Origin: Aurantiochytrium sp. KH105
Taxonomy: Eukaryota > Sar > Bigyra > Thraustochytrida > Thraustochytriidae
Direction of reading: 5' to 3'
NCBI GenBank assembly: GCA_003116975.1
Contig: BGKB01000076.1
Span: 1-64,000, forward strand
Length of the DNA stretch: 64,000 nucleotides
The notes under the pieces are model-generated. The model was not told the origin of the DNA. It ran no database searches and worked only from the letters and a program-made list of their open reading frames with translations. The translations under genes were made by a program, and so were the position numbers. Positions 1 through 7,972 of this stretch are shown piece after piece (within the stretch, counting starts at the first letter, position 1; every line of letters starts with the position of its first letter).

Positions 1-611
1 AAGAAGACATATTAAATGTGTCCCTTTCGGCGCCATTTAAAGACTGACCACAGCCGACACAAGCCGTCTGCGACGGCATCTTCTCACATGGAAAACTTGC
101 AGGCGTCCCTCTCATTCTCTTCCCTTTCTTTTTCCCTTTACTAAAAAAAGTCGCCTCGCCATGGGGGGCAACAAAATATGAACCCGACATGGAGAAGAGA
201 AGAATAAGAAACAGCTAAGGCCTAAAGGAAGAAATGTTTCACTTTTCCTGTGATCAATGACCAATCAAAAAGAGTGGCGTGACGCAGCGAGCAACCCCAA
301 GGCGCAACATGCCAAAGATTGATATCTGAAACAAGTCGAGGTCACCCTTCAAGATTTCCCAGGTCTTCCTTTCCCTGAGTTACACTTTATCAATTGACCA
401 TCAACAGAGCTACAATCTCCCCGGCTCTCCTTCCACACATGAGTCTCTTGCACCTCACGACCGCTCCCCACTTTACCGAAGATTTGTCTCGTCGCCGCCT
501 CTCGCGTCGCTGAAGTCTCTCTCACTCTCTGTTCCGCATCTTCCCTCCCGCCCAATTTCCTCCCGCATCGCCCCGAGGTCCTCCGCCCAAGACAAGACCA
601 TTGTTCTCTCG
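1..611. other. Left-edge spacer / 5' region of the Apd1-UMPK fusion gene
   Basis: No convincing coding sequence is visible; the reading frames here are antisense shadows. The last 150 bases before the ATG at 612 are pyrimidine-rich (many ctct and cctccc runs), as expected for a 5' UTR or promoter of the plus-strand gene. The gene that would lie to the left is not in the window. Confidence 0.5.
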
Positions 612-3600
612 ATGATCGGCCACATCCCGCGTCCCGCGTCCGCCCTGATCCCGCCCTCCTCGACATTCAGCCAGCTAAACCTGCTCAGACAGCTTGGTCC
701 CTTCGGCCCATTACCGGGGCGTCCGCCCGACATCGGTAGTACGTCTGGGGGCGTCGGCGTGAGCTGGCGGCGGCGAGCAGAGCCGCAAAAGCCCGGGGCA
801 GCAGCATCCAGAGCAGCGGCAGCGGCAGCGGCGAGGCGCAGCAGCGCGCGCGTGGGCGGGAAGATGAGCGGGGCCGAGGGCGAGGACAGCAAGGTGGGGT
901 TCACGCGGTCCGAGATGGGCGCGGAGAACCTCGCGGGCAAGATGGAGCCGCCCGTCGTGCACGTGTTCGCCATGTTCAAGGAAGCGACCGCGTGGGGCGC
1001 CAAGGTGGAGAAGATGGAGGGCTCCCCCGTGGGCGCGCTCCAGGAGGCCGTCAAGAAGCTCAACCCGGACCAGGAAGGCGACTTTGAGATTTGCTCGACG
1101 GCAGCGCAGGCCCCTGGCGACGGCATCGAGGATGGGGATCTCTTGATTTTCCCCCAGCGGCTGCGCGTCCCCGGCGGCGTGTCGCGGGCCGAGGAGGTCA
1201 TCGAGGCCATCATGAAGCAGCGCAAGGACAAGAGCGATGAGCTCGTCATTGCAGACAGCGAGCCCGTCAAGGAAGGCTTTGTCTTTGTGTGCTGCCACCA
1301 GGCCCGCGATGCGCGGTGCGGATATTGCGGACCGAAAATCATGGCTGCGACCGAAAAGGCCATTGCCTCGCGCAACATGGTCGACAAGGTACGCTTGATC
1401 GCCTGCTCGCACATTGGTGGCCACAGGTATGCCGGCATCAGTGTTGTCTTTCGCAACGACGCCGAGACCACGTGCGACTGGCTTGCGTACGTTAAAGACA
1501 GCGAAGAGGACGCCAACCACATGCTGGATCTGGCGACGGGCGTCGAAGAAACGCCAGCGCTTCGCCTCTGGCGCGCGCGGAATGGCATGACGCCAGACCA
1601 GCACATAGACTTTTGTGCCGCCTGCGCGAAAAAGCAGGGCGTGGACATTGAGGATGCCGCCGGGCCCTCCAAGGTGAAAAAGGAAAAGAAGAAGAGCAAA
1701 AAGGAAAAACTCGCCGAGCTCAGCGAGGAAGATCGCAACGTAGAAGTAGGATTTGCGCGCAAGGATCTCGAAAACCCAGAGGACCTCGCTGGCAAACAGA
1801 ACGGACCCGATGTGCATTTCTTTGTAGCCTTCAAGGACGCTGTCTCCTGGGGCAGCCACGTGGAAAAGATGGATGGCTCGCCGGTGACCGAGTTCCAAAG
1901 CCTCATCGCCGAGCTGTACCCGGAGGGCCGCAAGCAAGAGCTTCTCACAACTGCCGTGGAGGCCGATGGCGCCCTTGAGGAGGGCGACGTCATTGTCTTC
2001 CCGCAACGCATCCGCGTGCCAGGCGGCGCCTCGCGCGTGCGCGATATTGTCGAGGCTGTGGTCAAGCAAAAGCGCGAGGGCGGGGACCTCGCGCTCGAGG
2101 GGAGCAAGCCTGTCGAGGGTGCGCACGTTTTCGTGTGCTGCCACGAGGCTCGCGACGCGCGCTGCGGCTTTTGCGGCCCACGAATCATTGATGCTCTCCA
2201 CGAAGCGCGTGCGGAACGTAGCATTGCCGAGGACAAGGTTACCATGCACCGTTGCTCGCATATTGGCGGCCATCGAAATGCTGGCATTGGCATCGTCTTT
2301 CGCGACGACGAGGACTCGACGTGCGACTGGCTCGCGTACATGACAGACAGCAAGGAGAACGTGAACCACGTTCTGGACTTGGCCACCGGCGCGGAAGAAA
2401 CGCCAGATTTGGCCATGTGGCGTGCGCGTATGGGCAAGACTGCAGATGAGCACAAGGAGCTCTGCATTGCATGCACACAGCAAGAGGGCGGACCCTCTTG
2501 TGGTGATGGCGACATCGAGGACCTCATGAGCGCTTCGCCGAAAGCCACCGCAACGGGCAAGCCCAATGTGCTCTTTGTACTGGGTGGCCCCGGCGCCGGC
2601 AAGGGCACGCAGTGCGGTCTCATCATCGAGGAGTTTGCGGACTTTGCCCATCTCTCGGCTGGTGACCTCTTGCGTGCCGAGCGCCAAGACCCGAACTCGA
2701 AGAACGGCCAGCTCATCAGCGAGTACATCAAGGAGGGCAAAATTGTTCCTGTGGAGATTACGGTTGAGCTGCTTTGGAACGCAATGCAAAAGAGCGAGGC
2801 TTCAAACTTTCTCATTGACGGCTTCCCGCGTAATCAGAACAACCTCGATGGTTGGGAGAGCGTGGTGGGCGACAAGGCCAATGTTCTTGGCTGCCTGTAC
2901 TTTGACTGCCCGGAGAACGTCATGGAGAGCCGTCTCCTGGAGCGAGGTAAGACCTCTGGCCGCAGCGATGACAACCTGGAGTCTATTAAGAAGCGCTTCC
3001 GGACCTATGTCGAGTCTACACAGCCCATCATTCAGCATTTTGACAAGCTGGGCAAGTGCATTCACATTGTCGCGGATCGACCCGTACACCTGGTCTTTGC
3101 AGACGTGCGCCGTTCGCTGCGAGATGGCCTCGGCCTTGAGGCCGCCAAGCCTCGCGTTGTCTTTGTGCTGGGCGGGCCCGGTGCCGGCAAGGGCACCCAG
3201 TGCGAGCTGCTCACGGAGACCTTTGACTTGTGCCACCTGTCTGCAGGAGATCTTTTGCGCGAGGAGCGCAACAACCCGGACTCCAAGGATGGCGCCCTGA
3301 TCAAGTCGTACATCAAGGATGGCAAGATTGTCCCGGTTGAGATCACGGTGAACCTTTTGCTCAAGGCAATGTTGGCTTCGGGCCGGGGCAACTTTCTGAT
3401 TGATGGCTTCCCGCGCAACAAGAACAATCTCGACGGCTGGGCGTCGACTGTAAAGGACCAAGCCGACGTCCTGGGTTGCCTGTACTTTGACTGCCCGGAA
3501 GAGGTAATGGAGCGCCGACTGCTGGAGCGCGGCAAGACGTCGGGTCGCAGTGACGACAACCTCGAGTCCATCAAGAAGCGCTTTCGCACCTACCAGGAGG

Positions 3601-3911
3601 AGACCATGCCCATCATTCAGCACTTTCAGGGCCAGAACAAGTGTTTCAAGATCAACGCCGACCGCAGCAAGGATGTGATTCGCAAGGAGGTGAATTCGGT
3701 CTTTGAGCAGCGACTTGGCCTGCGCCCGCTCGAGGCCTGGACATCGAGCGGCGCTGCTTCCTCGAGCGGGTCCTCGGGCGTGGATTCGAGCGTTTTCGCG
3801 GGTGTGAAGGCTCGTGTCAACGCAATGCCGCCTTTGGCCAAGTTTGCTCTCGGTGCAACGAGCGCTGCGCTTCTCGTGTTCGCTGGCACGCGCTTTGCGC
3901 GCCGTCAATAG
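612..3911 (+). CDS. Fusion: two Apd1/sucrase-ferredoxin-like [2Fe-2S] modules + two UMP-CMP kinase domains + C-terminal anchor
   Basis: 1099 aa from the first ATG; an in-frame ATG at 864 sits just before the first domain, so the low-complexity first 84 residues could be a targeting extension or untranslated. Two thioredoxin-like ferredoxin modules (about residues 90-350 and 380-640) each carry CCHxARDARCGxCGP and CSHIGGHRxAG. The Cys pair (C227/C236, C509/C518) and the HxxxH pair match the bis-histidinyl [2Fe-2S] ligands of the Apd1/Aim32 family. A lysine-rich linker (KVKKEKKKSKKEK) separates them. Two complete UMP-CMP kinases follow (about 655-850 and 852-1050), each with P-loop GGPGAGKGTQC, LSAGDLLR, IDGFPRN and GRSDDN, the last typical of UMP/CMP rather than adenylate kinases. 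They would make UDP/CDP from UMP/CMP and ATP. The C-terminus (LGATSAALLVFAGTRFARRQ) looks like a tail anchor ending in basic residues. The domain calls are strong; the joint function is unknown. Confidence 0.9.
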   Translation: MIGHIPRPASALIPPSSTFSQLNLLRQLGPFGPLPGRPPDIGSTSGGVGVSWRRRAEPQKPGAAASRAAAAAAARRSSARVGGKMSGAEGEDSKVGFTRSEMGAENLAGKMEPPVVHVFAMFKEATAWGAKVEKMEGSPVGALQEAVKKLNPDQEGDFEICSTAAQAPGDGIEDGDLLIFPQRLRVPGGVSRAEEVIEAIMKQRKDKSDELVIADSEPVKEGFVFVCCHQARDARCGYCGPKIMAATEKAIASRNMVDKVRLIACSHIGGHRYAGISVVFRNDAETTCDWLAYVKDSEEDANHMLDLATGVEETPALRLWRARNGMTPDQHIDFCAACAKKQGVDIEDAAGPSKVKKEKKKSKKEKLAELSEEDRNVEVGFARKDLENPEDLAGKQNGPDVHFFVAFKDAVSWGSHVEKMDGSPVTEFQSLIAELYPEGRKQELLTTAVEADGALEEGDVIVFPQRIRVPGGASRVRDIVEAVVKQKREGGDLALEGSKPVEGAHVFVCCHEARDARCGFCGPRIIDALHEARAERSIAEDKVTMHRCSHIGGHRNAGIGIVFRDDEDSTCDWLAYMTDSKENVNHVLDLATGAEETPDLAMWRARMGKTADEHKELCIACTQQEGGPSCGDGDIEDLMSASPKATATGKPNVLFVLGGPGAGKGTQCGLIIEEFADFAHLSAGDLLRAERQDPNSKNGQLISEYIKEGKIVPVEITVELLWNAMQKSEASNFLIDGFPRNQNNLDGWESVVGDKANVLGCLYFDCPENVMESRLLERGKTSGRSDDNLESIKKRFRTYVESTQPIIQHFDKLGKCIHIVADRPVHLVFADVRRSLRDGLGLEAAKPRVVFVLGGPGAGKGTQCELLTETFDLCHLSAGDLLREERNNPDSKDGALIKSYIKDGKIVPVEITVNLLLKAMLASGRGNFLIDGFPRNKNNLDGWASTVKDQADVLGCLYFDCPEEVMERRLLERGKTSGRSDDNLESIKKRFRTYQEETMPIIQHFQGQNKCFKINADRSKDVIRKEVNSVFEQRLGLRPLEAWTSSGAASSSGSSGVDSSVFAGVKARVNAMPPLAKFALGATSAALLVFAGTRFARRQ

Positions 3912-4014
3912 ATTCACCTCAGCGTAAGTAAGGGAAACAAAAAGAAGAATCTACCGTCATTGTTTGTTGTCTCTCCGATCTTGTTGAAAACTTGCGACAA
4001 GCCATTGGCGACAA

Positions 4015-4036
4015 GAGAGAGAGAGAGAGAGAGAGA
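4015..4036. repeat. (GA)n dinucleotide repeat
   Basis: About eleven GA units in a row, seen directly, in the 3' spacer of the first gene. Confidence 0.9.
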
Positions 4037-4120
4037 TGAGGTGAGAGGAAAAATCGTTGATGGTGGTCATTCCTAATAATAGCTGGCTGTCTGTCTGGCT
4101 GGCCCTTGCTCTTTTCTACG

Positions 4121-4140
4121 TGAGCTCGAGCTCGAGCTCA
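4121..4140. repeat. Perfect 20-base palindrome
   Basis: The segment is its own reverse complement and is built from three consecutive GAGCTC units flanked by T and A. It lies in a tail-to-tail spacer, so it may be a transcript hairpin near a polyadenylation region or just a simple repeat. Confidence 0.85.
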
Positions 4141-4219
4141 ACTTAAAAAAAAAAAGAGCCCAATGAACTGCTGCCAAAGCCTATCCTGAAACGATTGCCG
4201 TTCTAATTCTTTCTTTGTT

Positions 4220-4274
4220 CGCTTGGTTGCTTGGTTGCTTGGTTGCTTGGTTGCTTGGTTGCTTGGTTGCTTGC
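4220..4274. repeat. (GCTTGGTT)n octanucleotide array
   Basis: Six to seven tandem copies of an eight-base unit, seen directly in the spacer between convergent genes. Confidence 0.9.
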
Positions 4275-4459
4275 TCGCAAAGTCAGAAATAAATGGAGCA
4301 AACACTTTTATCCCCGCTTGAGCGAGAGCTAGAGGTGGAAAAGGATGTTGTTGTTGATGATGAAGACGATGATGAGAAGAAAAGCGGAGAACGGGAAGGG
4401 AAATTCAAGTATGACTGGCTGACTGGCTGGCTAGCTGACGCAAGACAATTGCGATGGAA

Positions 4460-5398
4460 TTAGGTCAAAATCTCCGCACCGTGGTCCGTGATGAGAATGG
4501 TATGCTCAGCCTGGGCAGAATAGCCGCCATCCGCCGTGGCGACGGTCCAGCCGTCCTCCCAGAGAATATGATTCTGCTTGCCTTCACAGAGCGCGGGCTC
4601 GATGGTGAGCACCATACCTGGGGGCAGCACGAGGGCCTCATCGTTGTCAAAATGCAGCACATACGGGAGGCAGTGAAAGGTAGAGCTGATGCCGTGGCCG
4701 CAAAAGGTGCGGCTCGTGTCAATGCCTTCCTCCTCGCAGCGGCGGCTGACGAGCTTGCCAACGGTGTTGAGAGGCACATTAGGGCCGACGGCCTCAATGC
4801 ACTCCTTGAGAATGGAATCCGAGAGACTGACGAGCTTGTCGGCGGCCTCGCTGACGTTGCCGACCCGAAAGGTCCGGCTGGTGTCGCCGTGAAAGCCGTC
4901 CGCGTAGCACGAGACGTCGAGGTTGACGATGTCGCCCTCGATGAGCTCGCGGTCGTCGGGGATGCCGTGGCAGATCACCTCATTGACGGACGAGCAGAGC
5001 GACTTGGGAAAGTCCCGGTACCCCAAAGGCGAGGGATAAATGTCCTTTTTGATAATGAACTCGTGCACTTTGCGATCAATTTCGTCTGTGGTGACGCCAG
5101 GTTTGACGAGCGAGCCTGCGTATGCGAGGACTTCGCCAGTGTGCTTGCAGGCGTCCTTCATCTTGGCAAGCTCCTCGCTGCCAAGCTCAAAGACGGAGTA
5201 GGTCTTGCCGGACAGCGGGTCGATGCCTGTCTCGGCGTAAGGGGGCCGCATGATGTGCTGGGGTACGGTCAGCCTCTTGGAGACATTGCCCTTTTTCAAG
5301 AGCTGCCCGGAGCCGAGAAATCGTCGCGTCTGCCGCTGCAGGTTTGCGCCATGCCCGCCGGCGGCTTTGCGGGCCGCTTTTTGAGCGCCCAGCATCAT
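4460..5398 (-). CDS. Methionine aminopeptidase, type 1 (probably organellar)
   Basis: 312 aa. It removes the initiator methionine from nascent proteins. The pita-bread fold is complete from about residue 50: EVICHGIPD (substrate-binding His), the metal ligands in NLDVSCYADGFHGDTS (two Asp), GHGIS (His), IEPAL (Glu) and QAEHTIL (Glu). There is no N-terminal zinc-finger extension as in cytosolic MetAP1. Instead the first 45 residues are basic and poor in acidic residues (QRQTRRFLG, KKGNVSKR), suggesting a mitochondrial MAP1D-like enzyme. Start: two consecutive Met codons at 5398 and 5395, with no upstream in-frame extension that looks coding. Family assignment is firm; organelle targeting is inferred. 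Confidence 0.93.
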   Translation of the reverse strand: MMLGAQKAARKAAGGHGANLQRQTRRFLGSGQLLKKGNVSKRLTVPQHIMRPPYAETGIDPLSGKTYSVFELGSEELAKMKDACKHTGEVLAYAGSLVKPGVTTDEIDRKVHEFIIKKDIYPSPLGYRDFPKSLCSSVNEVICHGIPDDRELIEGDIVNLDVSCYADGFHGDTSRTFRVGNVSEAADKLVSLSDSILKECIEAVGPNVPLNTVGKLVSRRCEEEGIDTSRTFCGHGISSTFHCLPYVLHFDNDEALVLPPGMVLTIEPALCEGKQNHILWEDGWTVATADGGYSAQAEHTILITDHGAEILT

Positions 5399-5929
5399 TC
5401 TCCCTTTCCCCCTCCTGCCTTCTGCCGGCGCTGCCTCTATGTGTCTCCCGCCTCGCGCGCGCGCTCTCTCTCGTCCTGGCCCAGAGCCGCGAGCAAAAGC
5501 AATCTGCGTGGTCCAGCGGTCTATGATGATCGCTGAGCTGAGCTCATTGCGTTACCTCGATTACTGCTAGGGAGGCCTAGGCCCTTCTACTTTTGTGCTG
5601 CTACCTTGTGAGTGTGTTGGTCGTCAAGCCCTCGATGACAATGACGCCAGTTGCTAGGCTAAGTAATGCAATGCGTTGCGATGCGTTGCGATGCGATGCG
5701 ATGCGATGCGATGCGATGCGATGCGATGCAAAAGAGGTGTGAGTGCGTTTTTTAGAGTGCAGCGCGAGATCGATGGACTCGTAACAAAACTTTAAGCTTG
5801 GAAACCTCAAGCGGAAAGGGGAAAAGGCGTTCAGCATGAACGTGCGAACCAGTCGGAAACCACTTGACAGCAAAGCAAAATGCTGACCCACATCGACAGA
5901 TAAGAGATGTTTCATGTTCTTTTGATAAT
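5399..5929. other. Spacer: promoter of the aminopeptidase gene and 3' end of polymerase eta
   Basis: Both flanking genes are on the minus strand, so this segment should hold the aminopeptidase promoter/5' UTR (right of 5398) and the polymerase 3' UTR. It contains the GATGC array at 5672-5727. No gene seen. Confidence 0.5.
5672..5727. repeat. (GATGC)n / GTTGC pentanucleotide array
   Basis: About eleven five-base units, the first ones varying between GTTGC and GATGC and the rest perfect GATGC. Seen directly, between the aminopeptidase and polymerase eta genes. Confidence 0.9.
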
Positions 5930-6267
5930 TTACTTTCGAAGTTTTCTCCTTTTGGTTTGCGCGTTGTTCACCATCAAAAGACGAAAGGCATTCGCTGGTT
6001 TGGCATCTTCGCTACTATTTGTTTCGTCGGTAAGATCGACAACTGCCGCAGCATTGGTGCCACGGTCAATAAGTCCGTGATTCGATTCTTGCTGCTGTGG
6101 TAGGGATGACAATGGTGAAGAGGAAGAAGAAGCAGAAGAAGAGGAGAAGGTCTTCAGAGATGACGGTCGTGCTTGTTGGGACGTAGAGTTGGATGCTTGT
6201 TTATTATGCTGCTTTGCAAAAAGACTGGCCACGGTTGCAGCTTTGGGTTTCTGCTGCTGCCGAGGGA

Positions 6268-6317
<50 letters not shown>

Positions 6318-7972
6318 GGCTGCGACATAACAAGAGAACTTTTGTTTGAAGAAGACTGCTTTTGTGCGAAAAAGCGCTGAAAACGTTGTTGCTGCTGCGT
6401 CTGCCAAGTTGCAGATGCGTCGGCGAGCCAGGAGCCTGGGATGCTGATGCTCTCAAAGGTGTCGAGCGCGAGACCGAGGCGATTGACAAAGGGAAGAGGT
6501 TTGAGAATCGCATAGCACGCGTCAACGATTTCGGTGGTACCACGCGACTCAATGTCAGCGACTTGTGCAGCATCAGCCTTGTCCTGCTTGAGCAGCGCAA
6601 ACTTGAGAAAGGGGTTCGGTTTCGGAACAGTGAGACGACGCGTAAAGCCGCCGCCACGGGAGGCATAGTGCAAGGTGAGTTTGGTTGCAATGCGACCAAA
6701 CATGACAGCGTCGGCGTGAGCGCGGAAGAAGAGCTCGGCGACGAGCAGCCGAAGCCAGGCGCGAACAGGACGTTCATCAGCAATGGGCGTAAAGGACTTG
6801 GCACTGAGGAGTGACTTGGGGGCCATTTTTGGCTTCACAGGGCGGTTGTCGACGGCCGCCGCGACGCCGAGAACCCATCGAGCGGTCCCCGCGCCAACGG
6901 CAGCTACCATGGCATCCCACTTGACAAGATGACAGAAATCCGCGAGCGTGGGAGGCGGCGGTAGCGTGATTGGGGGTGGAGGTTCATTTGAATCAGTCGT
7001 CGCTGCCGAAGATCCTTTTGGCGGAAGAGCCGCCGCGTCCGACGCGGGCGGCTCTTTAGGTTTTGCGTTGTTGTGCGCGAGAGCGGCGTGTTGCTCGGGG
7101 AGAAGCGCGAGCAGTTTGCGACCAAGTTCGCCACCGAGCCCGGGCACCTTGGAAAGAGGGATGGAGCGCACGAGCGCTGGTCCGTAGTCGCGTGGTACGA
7201 CAGTTTGTTTTGCAGGTTTATTGTGCGCGGAGGCGATTTTAGCAAGAATTTTGTTTGTGGCAATGCCGCCTGACATCGTGAACTGGGTGGTTTCGAGCAC
7301 ATCGCGACGAATGCGCTCCATGAGCGCGGCCCCGCGGCGCAAGTCGGCGTCTTCGGGTCCGAGTTTGTGGCGGTCACCGAGAATGACTGTGCGGGTGATT
7401 GCTGCGTCGACTTCGGCGTCATCGAGCTGGAGCGAGGATCCCGGTTTGACAAGGTCGGTGACGTCGAGGTACGCCTCGTCAATGGATGCGCGTTCTACAA
7501 AGCGAAGGGGCACGTGTTTTCGAATGACATCCATGACCTCAAAGGAGGCTTGCCGGTATCTGCGGAGCGATGCCTTGGCGTCGTTGCGGCCCTGTGAGGC
7601 GTCCTCGCCATCGTAGCGTGCGTTGCGACGGCCTGTGCGCTGCTGGGCAGCTTTGGCCTCTGGGTCGAGTTCGAGGACCTCGACGTGGACGAGTTGGACC
7701 TGCGGAAAAGACGCTTTGACCTCGTGGGCGAGCATGCCCTTGGGGATGCCGAGGTCGCGCATCGGATAGTTGCGTGCGATGATGCCGCCCCACTGCTGCA
7801 CACCGACAGGGACATCGCGCGGTATGCCGAGCCGTCTGTGTTCGACCTGCGCGTAAAAGGCGTCGAGGTCCATGTGAAAGACGACTTGTCTCCGTTGTTT
7901 CTCGCCGCTGCCCTGGTCTTGGTCGTTGTTTTCTTCGCCGTGGTGCACATGGTGGTCCTCGGAGTCGTTCAT
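5930..7972 (-). CDS. POLH: DNA polymerase eta (Y-family translesion polymerase)
   Basis: 680 aa from the ATG at 7972; the open frame continues to 8029, but the codon there is GTG, so 7972 is the first ATG. Y-family palm motifs are present: HMDLDAFYAQVEH (first catalytic Asp) and ERASIDEAYLDVTD (catalytic Asp-Glu). GGIIARNYPMRDLGI, ASFEVMDVI, NKPAKQTVV and the little-finger KSLLSAKSF favour eta (Rad30) over kappa or iota. It would bypass UV photoproducts in the nucleus. The C-terminal third is low complexity with a polyglutamine run encoded by a CAG tract. It contains a SUMO-interaction-like VVDLTDE, a possible PIP-like ATVASLFAKQ and a terminal basic KRRKLRK. I see no Cys/His ubiquitin-binding zinc finger in the tail, unlike many eta enzymes. 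Confidence 0.85.
6268..6316. repeat. CTG/CAG triplet repeat inside polymerase eta
   Basis: About sixteen near-perfect triplets; read on the minus strand as CAG they encode the polyglutamine tract in the C-terminal tail of polymerase eta. Length is a multiple of three, so copy-number change would keep the frame. Confidence 0.9.

Larger units (their letters stand above)
3912..4459. other. Convergent (tail-to-tail) spacer, repeat-rich
   Basis: The spacer lies between the ends of the fusion gene (plus) and the aminopeptidase (minus), so it holds two 3' UTRs and no promoter is expected. It contains a (GA)n run near 4015-4036, a 20-base palindrome at 4121-4140 and a GCTTGGTT array at about 4220-4274. 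No coding potential seen. Confidence 0.6.

Noticed and set aside
473-2815. Long minus-strand frames (780 and 692 codons) opposite the Apd1-UMPK gene
   Set aside because: Antisense shadows of a GC-rich gene; products show no motifs, whereas the plus strand has full domain matches.
3920-3935. GTAAGT donor-like site just after the stop of the Apd1-UMPK gene
   Set aside because: It lies beyond the stop codon with no convincing acceptor; could at most be a 3' UTR intron.
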